Source: Bacteroidales bacterium
GTDB taxonomy: Bacteria; Bacteroidota; Bacteroidia; Bacteroidales; PXBB01
Assembly: GCA_028698995.1 (NCBI GenBank)
Contig: JAQVVM010000001.1
Span: 103,200 to 167,199 of the forward strand
Length of the DNA: 64,000 bases
Reading direction: 5' to 3'
Shown: in pieces, positions 9,729 to 17,511 of the stretch
Position numbering within the stretch: position 1 is the stretch's first letter
Layout: every line of letters begins with the position of its first letter
Notes under the pieces: model-generated
The model's input: only the letters and a program-made list of their open reading frames with translations
The model's database searches: none
What the model was told of the DNA's origin: nothing
Translations under genes and position numbers: made by a program

Positions 9729-10079
9729 ATGGAAAAAGTTTTTTTTGCTATAATATTGTTGATGTTTTTTTTGAGTGCATGTTATAATGACAATGAAGAG
9801 GATGTATATGAAAAATTTAATACGGAATTGCCATGTGATACTATTGATGTAAATTATTCCGAAAATATTAAATCCATATTTGAAAAGGAATGTGTTTCTT
9901 GTCATGGTGCATCTCACCCAACATGTAAGCTGGATAATTATATCAATGCAAGAAACTATGCATTGCAAGTTAATACAAATTTATATACTGTGGTTTCTGA
10001 CAATGACCATAAAGGCCGTTTTCTTAGTCCTTGTGAACTAAAACAAATTAAATTGTGGATACAATATGGTGCTCAATAA
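9729..10079 (+). CDS. CXXCH-containing lipoprotein (c-type cytochrome-like), copy 2
   Basis: A 116-residue exported protein, paralogous to the previous gene. The signal region ends in FLSAC, a lipobox, at about residue 18. The mature protein has CDTIDV, the heme c motif CVSCH near residue 57, PTCKLDNY, SPCEL and a final helix ending WIQYGAQ, the usual end of cytochrome c domains. It starts 9 bases after copy 1, and its last 14 bases overlap the beta-barrel gene, which implies translational coupling. The likely role is electron transfer or heme handling at the outer membrane or in the periplasm; this is inference from the motif. Confidence 0.83.
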   Translation: MEKVFFAIILLMFFLSACYNDNEEDVYEKFNTELPCDTIDVNYSENIKSIFEKECVSCHGASHPTCKLDNYINARNYALQVNTNLYTVVSDNDHKGRFLSPCELKQIKLWIQYGAQ

Positions 10080-10959
10080 ATCATACATATTTCTTTTCAT
10101 TTTAATATTTTGTTGTTGGCATAATGAAATTTGTGCTCAGGAGATTGATGTATTTGAAGAAACTGAGTTTATTGAACAAACCTTCTTCAACACACGTGTG
10201 GCAAATAACCACTCTTCTGAAACCCTGGAAAGAGGTTATTTAGATTTTCGTCTGTCCCATCGTATGGGAAGAATCAGTAGTGGCGTTTCAGAAATGTTTG
10301 GACTGAATCAGGCTTTTTCACAGTTTGCTTTGGAATATGGCATAACCAATAATTTAATGTTTGGTGTTAACACTAATTCATCAGAAAAAATTTATTCGGG
10401 TTTCATAAAATTTAAATTTATCAAACAAAGTACTGGTAAAGTAGAAATGCCCTTAACAATGACATGGTTTTCAAATTCTGAAATTAAAACAGGTACATTA
10501 GACTATCCAAACAATCAATATTATTTCAGTTCCCGATTATTTTTTACCCATCAACTCATTATTTCCAGAAAATTCACAGATAAGATTTCATTTCAGATTT
10601 CACCAACATTGGTACATAAAAACATGGTAAAAACCAGAAATGATAATAATAATATTTTTTTGACAGGGATAGCTTTAAGGTATAAATTCAAAAGGAAAAT
10701 GGCATTTAATGCAGAATACAATTATGTTTTTCCAGGACAAATTTATTCGGATATTGATGGTCATAGACCTGTTAATTGTTTGTCAGTTGGTATTGATATT
10801 TATACGGGGAAACATAATTTTCAGCTTTTTTTTACAAATGCAGTTGCAATGAATGAAAAATCTTTTTTAACGGAAACGACTGAAAATGTTTTTAAAAAAG
10901 GGATACATTTTGGTTTTAATATTACTAGATTATTTAATATTGTAAATTATTATGAATAG
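10066..10959 (+). CDS. DUF5777-family outer-membrane beta-barrel protein
   Basis: A 297-residue protein with a signal peptide ending at ICAQ (about residue 24). The mature part resembles DUF5777 barrels: ETLERGYLDFRLSHRMG, LNQAFSQFALEYG, LMFGVNTNSSEK, then alternating amphipathic strands to the C-terminus. It should sit in the outer membrane. It overlaps the preceding CXXCH lipoprotein by 14 bases and the next gene by 8 bases, so the three are translationally coupled. By analogy with porin-cytochrome modules a role in passing electrons or a ligand across the outer membrane is possible, but that is inference. Confidence 0.85.
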   Translation: MVLNKSYIFLFILIFCCWHNEICAQEIDVFEETEFIEQTFFNTRVANNHSSETLERGYLDFRLSHRMGRISSGVSEMFGLNQAFSQFALEYGITNNLMFGVNTNSSEKIYSGFIKFKFIKQSTGKVEMPLTMTWFSNSEIKTGTLDYPNNQYYFSSRLFFTHQLIISRKFTDKISFQISPTLVHKNMVKTRNDNNNIFLTGIALRYKFKRKMAFNAEYNYVFPGQIYSDIDGHRPVNCLSVGIDIYTGKHNFQLFFTNAVAMNEKSFLTETTENVFKKGIHFGFNITRLFNIVNYYE

Positions 10960-11500
10960 AAAATTTTACCGTATAATGCAGTCACCCTTGTTATTATTGG
11001 CACTTTTATTTATTTTGAGTATTTCTTTCTCCGCTTTTATTTCAACAGAAAATACACCTGCCGGTTATACAGGATCGCCAAAGGATGATAAGGATTGTTC
11101 TTCGTGTCATAGGGCAAGACCTAAAAATGAAGAGGGTATTATTTTAAGTAATTGCTCAGGGAATTCGTACGAACCATTAAGAACATATACCCTAACTATT
11201 AAGCTTAAAGGCAATGAAAGTTCAAGGAAATTTGGTTTCCAGATAACCCCCCAGACTCCTACCGGAAAACTGCAAGGAAGATTGATTGTTACAGATGCTG
11301 AACAAACAAAACTTGCAAATGCCAAATATCTAAATCAGACGGCCAATGGTGTTGATGGAAATGGAGAAAAAACATGGTCGTTTGATTGGCAAGCACCTGC
11401 TTCAGGCTCAGGCAATGTTACTTTTTACGGCTCTTTTCTCATTGGAGGAAGACCTGAAATTGTTCTTAATTCATCATTAACCCTTACCGAAAAAAGATAA
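10952..11500 (+). CDS. Choice-of-anchor V (Reeler-like) protein with N-terminal CXXCH motif
   Basis: A 182-residue exported protein. After a hydrophobic segment (about residues 12-29) come YTGSPKDDKDCSSCH, a heme c-type CXXCH motif, and a beta-sandwich of the Reeler/'choice-of-anchor V' kind: YTLTIKLKGNESSRKFGFQITP and a C-terminal VTFYGSFLIGG. The CXXCH after a Gly/Asp-rich stretch is a regular feature of this group. It overlaps the DUF5777 gene by 8 bases and precedes the DUF2271 gene by 19 bases. It lacks a T9SS tail and may stay membrane-anchored through the N-terminal helix. It is the third consecutive CXXCH protein of the run, apart from the barrel between them. Confidence 0.82.
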   Translation: MNRKFYRIMQSPLLLLALLFILSISFSAFISTENTPAGYTGSPKDDKDCSSCHRARPKNEEGIILSNCSGNSYEPLRTYTLTIKLKGNESSRKFGFQITPQTPTGKLQGRLIVTDAEQTKLANAKYLNQTANGVDGNGEKTWSFDWQAPASGSGNVTFYGSFLIGGRPEIVLNSSLTLTEKR

Positions 11501-11519
11501 TTTATTAAACTTAAATTTT

Positions 11520-12332
11520 ATGAATAAACAATTTTCTCTATTTGCAAAAATGACAATCATAATGTTCATTTTTATATTGAATTTTAATTCTAATGCCCAA
11601 ACATCAGGGAATCTGAGCTTTTCATTAACAGTAACTGAACCATCTGGGGGCTATAATAATAAAATCGTTATTGCAATCTGGCTTGAAGATTCACTTACTG
11701 GTAATTTTGTTAAAACAAAAATGCGCTATGCAGTTACAGAGGTACAATATTTAAACGTGTGGATTGCCAAATCCGGTCAAAATGTTGTTGATGCCATTAC
11801 AGGAGCCACTACACAACCTGGCCAATTTTCAATTATATGGAATGGGACAGATGTAAGTGGCAATGTGGTGCCTGATGGTCCCTATAATGTCTGGATTCAG
11901 TTCAGCGATAAAAACAGTTCAGGTCCTACTAAATTCTGCTCCTTTGTTAAAGGCCCTAATGCTATTTCCGGTCAGACATACCCAAACTCAGGGAATTTTA
12001 CCAATATGGTTTTAAGTTGGACTCCTATTACAGCATCAGTCCAATATAATTTTAACCAAAACAATCCTATATATATATATCCCAATCCGGCTCGAGATAA
12101 TATCAGTATCTCTTTTAACCTTTTGAAAGACAAACCTGTTGATATTTCCGTTTACAATATGAAAGGACAAATTGTTAAACACATTGCTAGCTTAATACAA
12201 GCTGATGCAGGCCATAATATTATGAGCTGGGATGCTACAAACGACTCTTTTCAAAAGCTTCCAAATGGCGTTTATTTTATTAGGATAAGCTGCAACGAAT
12301 TTGATAAAGTAGCCAAGATTATTCTTTTATAG
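11520..12332 (+). CDS. DUF2271-domain protein with T9SS type A sorting domain
   Basis: A 270-residue exported protein with a signal peptide ending at SNAQ. Residues about 28-155 match DUF2271: SLTVTEPSGGYNNKIVIAIWLED, then WNGTDVSGNVVPDGPYNVWI, a FlgD-like 'WDG.D..G..VP.G.Y' strand. The C-terminus has IYIYPNPARDNISI and PNGVYFIRI, a T9SS sorting domain. It is the last gene of the CXXCH/barrel run and would reach the cell surface through T9SS. DUF2271 proteins elsewhere occur near FMN-binding or redox proteins, which agrees with the CXXCH neighbours. Function unknown. Confidence 0.87.
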   Translation: MNKQFSLFAKMTIIMFIFILNFNSNAQTSGNLSFSLTVTEPSGGYNNKIVIAIWLEDSLTGNFVKTKMRYAVTEVQYLNVWIAKSGQNVVDAITGATTQPGQFSIIWNGTDVSGNVVPDGPYNVWIQFSDKNSSGPTKFCSFVKGPNAISGQTYPNSGNFTNMVLSWTPITASVQYNFNQNNPIYIYPNPARDNISISFNLLKDKPVDISVYNMKGQIVKHIASLIQADAGHNIMSWDATNDSFQKLPNGVYFIRISCNEFDKVAKIILL

Positions 12333-12373
12333 AAAATATATAAGAACAAGTATCTTGCTTTAGTCCAAAAAAT

Positions 12374-12494
12374 GAGGCTGTATCAAAAGCTAAAAACATG
12401 TCATACTGAGCGAAGCGAAGTATCTGATTATCAAATTTATAAGATTTTTCACTGCGTTCAAAATGACAAATATGAATGCTTTTGATACAGCCTC
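12374..12494. repeat. Nested palindromic repeat (REP/MITE-like)
   Basis: The outer arms GAGGCTGTATCAAAAGC (12374-12390) and GCTTTTGATACAGCCTC (12478-12494) are perfect 17-bp inverted repeats. Inside them lies a second inverted repeat: TGTCATACTGAGCGAAGCGAAG on the left and TTTTTCACTGCGTTCAAAATGACA on the right, which pair imperfectly. The inner 'GAGCGAAGCGAAG' type sequence is a common dispersed intergenic repeat in Bacteroidetes genomes. There is no ORF inside. It sits between convergent genes, next to a terminator. Confidence 0.7.
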
Positions 12495-12497
12495 TCC

Positions 12498-12531
12498 AAA
12501 AAAAAAGTTGCCCAGGGGCAACTTTTTTTTT
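12498..12531. terminator. Bidirectional intrinsic terminator
   Basis: AAGTTGCCC / GGGCAACTT forms a GC-rich stem with a very short loop, flanked by a run of A on the left and T on the right. It can therefore stop transcripts from both sides. It lies between the converging DUF2271 and fibre-protein genes. Confidence 0.88.
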
Positions 12532-12546
12532 GAATAAAAACGCTGA

Positions 12547-14568
12547 TTATTGCATGTTATTTACTCTATTCTCAAGTTCATTTATTTTCTCTTGTTGTTG
12601 TTCAATAAGAGCTTTTAAGCTTTCGATAATCTCTTGTTGCTCTTGAATGGCTTTAATTGAAATTACAGAAATCTGAGAATAACTCAAGAGTTTTAATCCT
12701 TCGTCTGATTCTGTTACAAGCTCGGGAAACTGTTCTTCAAATTCTTGTGAAATAAAACCAATTTTCAAAGAATTTTGTAGATCATCTTTAAAAGTATATG
12801 ATGATGGTCTTAATGCCATCACTTTGCTTAATACATTTCCAAGGGGGTTAATGTTGGTCTTTAAAGACCTGTCGGAAATTGTAGAATAGACACCATCAAC
12901 ATTGGAAATATTACCTTTACCTGTTCCGTTATACTGATACCTATAACTTTTTGTTGAAGTTCCAATTCCAGTTTCCCAGTAATCTGTTGCGGTTTCATGT
13001 TCAGTTCTTATTGCTGCGTTTGCACCAGTTTGTTTGATGTGAAGACCTAAGCCAGGAGTGGTTGTATTAACACCTAAATTACCACCAACATGTACATCAT
13101 TTACAAAATATCCGGCCCAGTTTGTTGTTCCACCAGTTGCGGTTGCATAAATACCGTAGTTTGTTGCACCAGTAGCAGCAGAACCGGCTTGGAAATAACC
13201 TGCATGAACATCACCAGTACCACCTGAATAACGGTAAGCATAGGCATGAATAGCTCTGTTAGTGCCATTGGAATAGCTGTATGCATAAAACTGTCCTGCA
13301 TAATTTGAATTACCAGCAGAACCAATACCATTTTGATAAGCATAGGCAGTAATACCTCTGTTGTCTCTTGAAGCTGAGTTAGATAAAAAATAACCTGCAT
13401 AATTGTAGCCTGGGTTACCGGTGCCTGTAAAATTGGCTTCGGCATATACCCCATAAGAGCTACCAGATGTTGCAGTGTGCTTGAAATAACTACCATAGCC
13501 TGTATTTGTACCTGTATTCATATTGTTATAAATCCCATATGTATAAGCAGTATCATTGGCTATTTTTAGTCTATCTCCAATGAGTCCGATTGGTCGAAGG
13601 TAAGTGGTTTGGTTTGACCAATTTGAGCCGCCTCCACTTGGGGTTTGCCATGTAGCAGTACCATTGGCATCAGAAGTCAAAACCTTGCCTACTCCGGGTG
13701 TTCCTGCGCCAGCAAAACGTACAGTGCCGGTTGTATGAAGTTGTGCAGCTGGACTGACTGTACCAATACCTAAATTATTCTGAATATATGCATCACCTTG
13801 TCTGTTGAAAAAGGCTCTCTGAACTCCGTCAATTTCAATAGATAGCGCATACCAACCATTACCAAATGCATTTTTTAAAGACACAGGATAAGTTGATGAG
13901 CCCATTAAGATATCACCATAAACACTGAGTTTTTCGGTTGGAGTAGTCGTACCTATACCAATATTTGTATTGTTGTTGAAGAGGATGCTGTTTCCTACCC
14001 AGTTTGTACCATCATGTCTTAATGTTTGTCCGGATGTGCCTGGGATATTAATAGAGCCTGTTGGACCTGTTGGCCCTGTTGCTCCGGTAGTACCAGCTCC
14101 TGTTGGACCTGTTACACCTGTTGGACCTGTGGGGCCGGTTGCTCCGGTTGGGCCTGGTGTTCCTGAACCTCCTGAAGAAGCTGAATATAAAGCATAAGGA
14201 ACACTTAGCAGTTGTGTGGCTCCCATATCCACGTATCCTGAACCAGCATTAACTTCTATTTGAATATAATAGTTGTTTGTACCCCATGAGATAGTCGAAA
14301 AATTTCCGCTAACGACTGTACCATTACCAATATTCAAATTTACTAAGCCATACTGATTGGTTGTTGGACTGAAAGTCTCCTGATAAACAGTTGTTCCTCC
14401 TGATGAACCCTGATGAATAGAAACCCTGATTGGGGTATTCTGATTGGCGATAATATTACCTCCATTGTCACGAAGAACGGCCTGATATTTAAAACTTTGT
14501 GGGGCTTGTGCCCAGATTGATACAGCAGTTAAAACTGCAATTAAAAATGTAAATAGGATTTTTTTCAT
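12547..14568 (-). CDS. Secreted fibre-like protein with collagen-like GPT repeats and S74 intramolecular chaperone domain
   Basis: A 673-residue protein. The signal peptide ends at IWAQAPQSF. A beta-rich head follows, then a collagen-like run of GPT/GAT triplets (about residues 135-176). A long 'IGIGTTTP' / 'LGVNTTTPG' shaft of trimeric-fibre style comes next. Near residue 560 is a peptidase S74 / tail-spike intramolecular chaperone domain (SDRSLKTNINPLG, ALRPSSYTFKD, IGFISQEFEEQFPELV), and the end is a coiled coil of Gln/Glu. S74 domains fold trimeric fibres and then cut themselves off at a Ser, often in 'SD' or 'SS' dyads; SDRSLK fits. No phage genes are nearby, so this is probably a cell-surface protein. 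It is 18 bases downstream of a T9SS cargo gene. Confidence 0.87.
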   Translation of the reverse strand: MKKILFTFLIAVLTAVSIWAQAPQSFKYQAVLRDNGGNIIANQNTPIRVSIHQGSSGGTTVYQETFSPTTNQYGLVNLNIGNGTVVSGNFSTISWGTNNYYIQIEVNAGSGYVDMGATQLLSVPYALYSASSGGSGTPGPTGATGPTGPTGVTGPTGAGTTGATGPTGPTGSINIPGTSGQTLRHDGTNWVGNSILFNNNTNIGIGTTTPTEKLSVYGDILMGSSTYPVSLKNAFGNGWYALSIEIDGVQRAFFNRQGDAYIQNNLGIGTVSPAAQLHTTGTVRFAGAGTPGVGKVLTSDANGTATWQTPSGGGSNWSNQTTYLRPIGLIGDRLKIANDTAYTYGIYNNMNTGTNTGYGSYFKHTATSGSSYGVYAEANFTGTGNPGYNYAGYFLSNSASRDNRGITAYAYQNGIGSAGNSNYAGQFYAYSYSNGTNRAIHAYAYRYSGGTGDVHAGYFQAGSAATGATNYGIYATATGGTTNWAGYFVNDVHVGGNLGVNTTTPGLGLHIKQTGANAAIRTEHETATDYWETGIGTSTKSYRYQYNGTGKGNISNVDGVYSTISDRSLKTNINPLGNVLSKVMALRPSSYTFKDDLQNSLKIGFISQEFEEQFPELVTESDEGLKLLSYSQISVISIKAIQEQQEIIESLKALIEQQQEKINELENRVNNMQ

Positions 14569-14586
14569 AAGATTAATTTTTAAATT

Positions 14587-15075
14587 TTACTTTGTTTTAA
14601 TTACTTTAAAAGTTTTTGATTGATTTGTACTACTGCTTAATACTTGTAAGTAGTATATTCCTGTTGCAAGATCATGAGCATCAAGCGTTTGTAAACCACT
14701 TACTTCTTTTTGTTGACTTACTAATCTACCAAGATCATCAAAAAGAGTGATGTTAAGCATGTCGTAACCTGCGGGTATATCAATGTTGATATACTCATTT
14801 GCGGGGTTAGGATATACGTTGATTTCTGAAAACAATTCTGGATTCTCAATGGCAACAAGTGTCAGGTTGGTTTGATGAAAACCTTGAGTAATTGTATTAC
14901 CTCCCGATGTGAATGTTTCAACAACAATCTCTCCAAGGGTGTAATCCATCTTAACATTTCCTGAGGAAGCAGAAGCTCCTGTGCTTGAAATCACTGAATT
15001 TTGAATTGTCTGACCAAAAATCATTGAACTTGAAAGAAACAACCCCATTGCTAAAAAAAAGAGTTTTTTGTTCAT
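14587..15075 (-). CDS. T9SS type A sorting domain-containing small secreted protein
   Basis: A 162-residue exported protein. The signal peptide ends at IFGQTIQ. The N-terminal part has the pattern SSTGASASSGNVKMDYTLGE IVVET ... TITQGFHQ, often seen in short Bacteroidetes cargo proteins encoded next to fibre proteins. The C-terminal two thirds is a T9SS sorting domain with INVYPNPANEYI, GRLVSQQ and ATGIYYLQV. It is the first gene of a two-gene unit with the S74 fibre protein. A role as a secretion or anchoring partner of that fibre is inference from the pairing. Confidence 0.87.
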   Translation of the reverse strand: MNKKLFFLAMGLFLSSSMIFGQTIQNSVISSTGASASSGNVKMDYTLGEIVVETFTSGGNTITQGFHQTNLTLVAIENPELFSEINVYPNPANEYINIDIPAGYDMLNITLFDDLGRLVSQQKEVSGLQTLDAHDLATGIYYLQVLSSSTNQSKTFKVIKTK

Positions 15076-15445
15076 AGATTTTGTTTTTAGATTAAAGAAA
15101 TGAATTAATATAATATTTGCAAAATTACAAATTATATTTGAAATTTTAATTTTTATGTTAATATTTTATTTGTACGTTATTGTAAACCATCTTTTATTCG
15201 AACAAAATAAGTTATTATCAAAAAATAAGAAATTGTAAATTTTAATTAATGTAGGAGTGAAAAAAATAATTTACCCATAATATTCAAAGCACCTAACTAC
15301 ACAAGATATTGATTATTAGTGTTTTAAAATCAATGTGAATGATTGTGTTTCTGTGTTATAGTGGTTAAAAAGAAGTTTTGTAATGATCTTATTAAATCAT
15401 AAGGATAAAAATGAATTTTTGAAAATGAAAGCTAAATATTTGTAG
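15076..15445. other. 370-base AT-rich intergenic region
   Basis: No credible gene is seen. The right part is the downstream flank of the TPR gene, with no clear terminator. The left part holds the candidate -7 element for the minus-strand T9SS/fibre unit. Short direct AT-rich motifs occur but nothing convincingly structured. Confidence 0.6.
15120..15127 (-). promoter_or_regulatory. Candidate -7 element for the T9SS/fibre-protein unit
   Basis: Read on the minus strand this is TAATTTTG, a match to the Bacteroidetes -7 consensus TAnnTTTG. It would give a leader of roughly 40 bases before the ATG at 15075. No clear TTG is found about 19 bases upstream, so support is partial. Confidence 0.35.
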
Positions 15446-15853
15446 TTAATAACAATACTCGTCAAGTAATAATTTTGAGTCATTATAGCCCAAATTGTAA
15501 GCTTTTTCCCAGTCTGCACAGGCTTTGTCCATTTTTTCTAATAATGCATACACAATACCTCTGTTGTGATAAGCAATAGTGTAAAAATCAACAATCTCGA
15601 TGGCTTTTGTGTAATCCTCTATAGCCCCCTCGTAATCTGCAATTTTTCTTTTACTCAAAGCTCTGTTAAAATAGGCCATAGCGAAATCAGGTTGTAATTC
15701 AATAGCTTCAGTATATTCTCTAATGGCTCCTGCATAATCACCAAGTTCATCTTTTGCATTGCCTTTTAGTAATGACATTTCTGAATTTTGAGCGTATGAC
15801 TGACTACTGATGGCTGTAAGAATAATAAAAAATAAGATAAAATTGCTTTTCAT
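15446..15853 (-). CDS. Exported TPR-repeat protein
   Basis: A 135-residue protein with a signal peptide ending at SYAQNSEM. Three tetratricopeptide repeats follow: LGDYAGAIREYTEAIELQPD, KIADYEGAIEDYTKAIEI and LLEKMDKACADWEKAYNLG. The last one is of the 'ACADW..A..LG' type common at the end of short Bacteroidetes TPR proteins. It would bind a partner protein in the periplasm. It stands alone, with long gaps on both sides, and no function can be given. Confidence 0.85.
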   Translation of the reverse strand: MKSNFILFFIILTAISSQSYAQNSEMSLLKGNAKDELGDYAGAIREYTEAIELQPDFAMAYFNRALSKRKIADYEGAIEDYTKAIEIVDFYTIAYHNRGIVYALLEKMDKACADWEKAYNLGYNDSKLLLDEYCY

Positions 15854-16006
15854 AATGTAAATAAATTTTTGAATATTTGACAGGCATATTGAAATGATGC
15901 TGTAAAATTAATGATTTTTTAATTAATGGATGTAACATTAACATGATTAATATCGTCATAAGAACAGAAAACCCAATTTTGTTTAATTTTTTTAAAAATT
16001 TTAATT

Positions 16007-17443
16007 ATGAAAACGACAATCTTTAAATCAATAAAATTAATGATTTTTTTAATTCCCTTTTTTCAATTTTCCTTTGCATATTCTCAGGATGATTTGATTG
16101 AAAGAGAAATCCAATTAGATAACATTAAAGTCCTTAAAGTCAGTGGCCTGGCAAATATCTCACTCGAGCAAGGAACAAGTAATTCTTTATTTATCAAAAG
16201 TAGTACACAAGATTATGAAAGAATTGAACACAGCCAGAATAATGGTACATTAAACATTGATGTTTCAGGTACTGAAAGTGGCTATACAATTAAAGTTGTT
16301 TTAGTTGATCTTGATGAAATAGAAGCAGATGATGTTTCAAGAATTAAAAGCACAACAACTCTAAGAACTGGAACCCTTAAAATTGAGGCGGAAGGTACAG
16401 CAAACATTAATCTGAATCTTGAAGTTGAAGAACTGATAACCGAAATTTCGGGTGCATGTGTTCTAAAACTTTCAGGGAAAGCAAATACCCATAAAATTGA
16501 TATTTCAGGGGCTTCAAATATCAATGCGCAGACACTTGAAACCCAAAATACTGAAATTAACATTTCTGGTGCAGGAATAGCGAATCTTAATGTTACAAAT
16601 AACCTCAGCGGTTCTATAAGCGGATTTGGTAATATATTTTATGTTGAAGAACCTTCAAATGTAAATGTTGAAACCTCAGGGTTGGGTAGCGTCAGAAAAG
16701 CAGGTGCAGGAACAACTTCTCAAGAAAATTCGGATACAACCAGAATTAGAATAGGGCAAAGTGAGGTTCTTATTTTGTCGGATGAAGATGATGAAGAAAA
16801 TGGCATTGTCGAAAGAAAGAAATTTGATGGTCATTGGGGTGGTGTAGGATTAGGACTTAATCTACTTACTGACAATAATTATAAACTGGATATGCCTGTA
16901 GGTTATGGCTTTTTGGACATTAAAATGAGTAAGTCCATTGCCTTAAATTTGAATATTTATGAACAAAATTTCAACTTAGTTAAAGACAGATTTGGATTGA
17001 TTACAGGATTAGGTATTACATTTAATAATTATCATTTCTCTCAAAATATTGTTTTATTGCCTGGTCAAAATTCAGTAAGTGCAGTGCAGGATACTGTAAA
17101 TGATTTTATTAAAAACCGACTTAGGGTTGTTTATGCAACTTTGCCAATTATCTTTGAAGTTCAAACAGGAGAAAAAACGGACTTACATTTCGGTGCAGGT
17201 ATGATTATGGGGCTTAAAATAGGCTCACATACAAAACAGGAATATAAAACAGGGGATGTTAAATTCAGAGACAGAACCTATGATGATTTCAACTTGAACC
17301 CATTTAAAGCTGATGCCACAGTAGAAATTGGTTGGGGAATAATAAATCTTTATGCAAATTATTCAATCCTGCCTTTGTTCAAAACTTCGAAATCTCCTGA
17401 ACTTTATCCTCTGACATTTGGAATAAAAGTATTAGGTTGGTAG
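16007..17443 (+). CDS. DUF2807 (GIN-domain) protein fused to an outer-membrane beta-barrel-like region
   Basis: A 478-residue exported protein with a signal peptide ending at FAYSQDD. Residues about 30-230 form a DUF2807 / GIN beta-helix domain, with the repeating 'ISGAS.I...' pattern (EISGACVLKLSGKA, DISGASNINAQ, NISGAGIANLN). After an acidic linker (SDEDDEENG) residues about 270-478 look like an 8-to-10-strand outer-membrane barrel (WGGVGLGLNLLTDNNY, LRVVYATLPIIFEVQTG, AGMIMGLKIG, final LTFGIKVLGW). DUF2807 is usually a stand-alone domain, so the fusion is notable. Function unknown; a surface-adhesive head held by a barrel is a plausible reading. A strong terminator follows. Confidence 0.85.
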   Translation: MKTTIFKSIKLMIFLIPFFQFSFAYSQDDLIEREIQLDNIKVLKVSGLANISLEQGTSNSLFIKSSTQDYERIEHSQNNGTLNIDVSGTESGYTIKVVLVDLDEIEADDVSRIKSTTTLRTGTLKIEAEGTANINLNLEVEELITEISGACVLKLSGKANTHKIDISGASNINAQTLETQNTEINISGAGIANLNVTNNLSGSISGFGNIFYVEEPSNVNVETSGLGSVRKAGAGTTSQENSDTTRIRIGQSEVLILSDEDDEENGIVERKKFDGHWGGVGLGLNLLTDNNYKLDMPVGYGFLDIKMSKSIALNLNIYEQNFNLVKDRFGLITGLGITFNNYHFSQNIVLLPGQNSVSAVQDTVNDFIKNRLRVVYATLPIIFEVQTGEKTDLHFGAGMIMGLKIGSHTKQEYKTGDVKFRDRTYDDFNLNPFKADATVEIGWGIINLYANYSILPLFKTSKSPELYPLTFGIKVLGW

Positions 17444-17461
17444 TTTGATTTTCAAAAAACG

Positions 17462-17500
17462 AAAAAGCCCCTGTGAGTTTTACAGGGGCTTTTCCTTTTT
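17462..17500. terminator. Bidirectional intrinsic terminator
   Basis: AAAAGCCCCTGT / ACAGGGGCTTTT is a 12-bp perfect stem with a short loop, flanked by A-rich and T-rich tracts. It separates the converging DUF2807 and lipoprotein genes. Confidence 0.9.
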
Positions 17501-17511
17501 AAAGATTGTTT

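Noticed and set aside
13101-13496. 131-aa minus-strand ORF within the fibre gene
   Set aside because: It is an alternative frame of the repetitive fibre shaft, with a low-complexity product and no start context.
12547-14568. Prophage remnant suggested by the S74 tail-spike domain
   Set aside because: No other phage genes are nearby; the protein has a signal peptide and a T9SS-linked neighbour.
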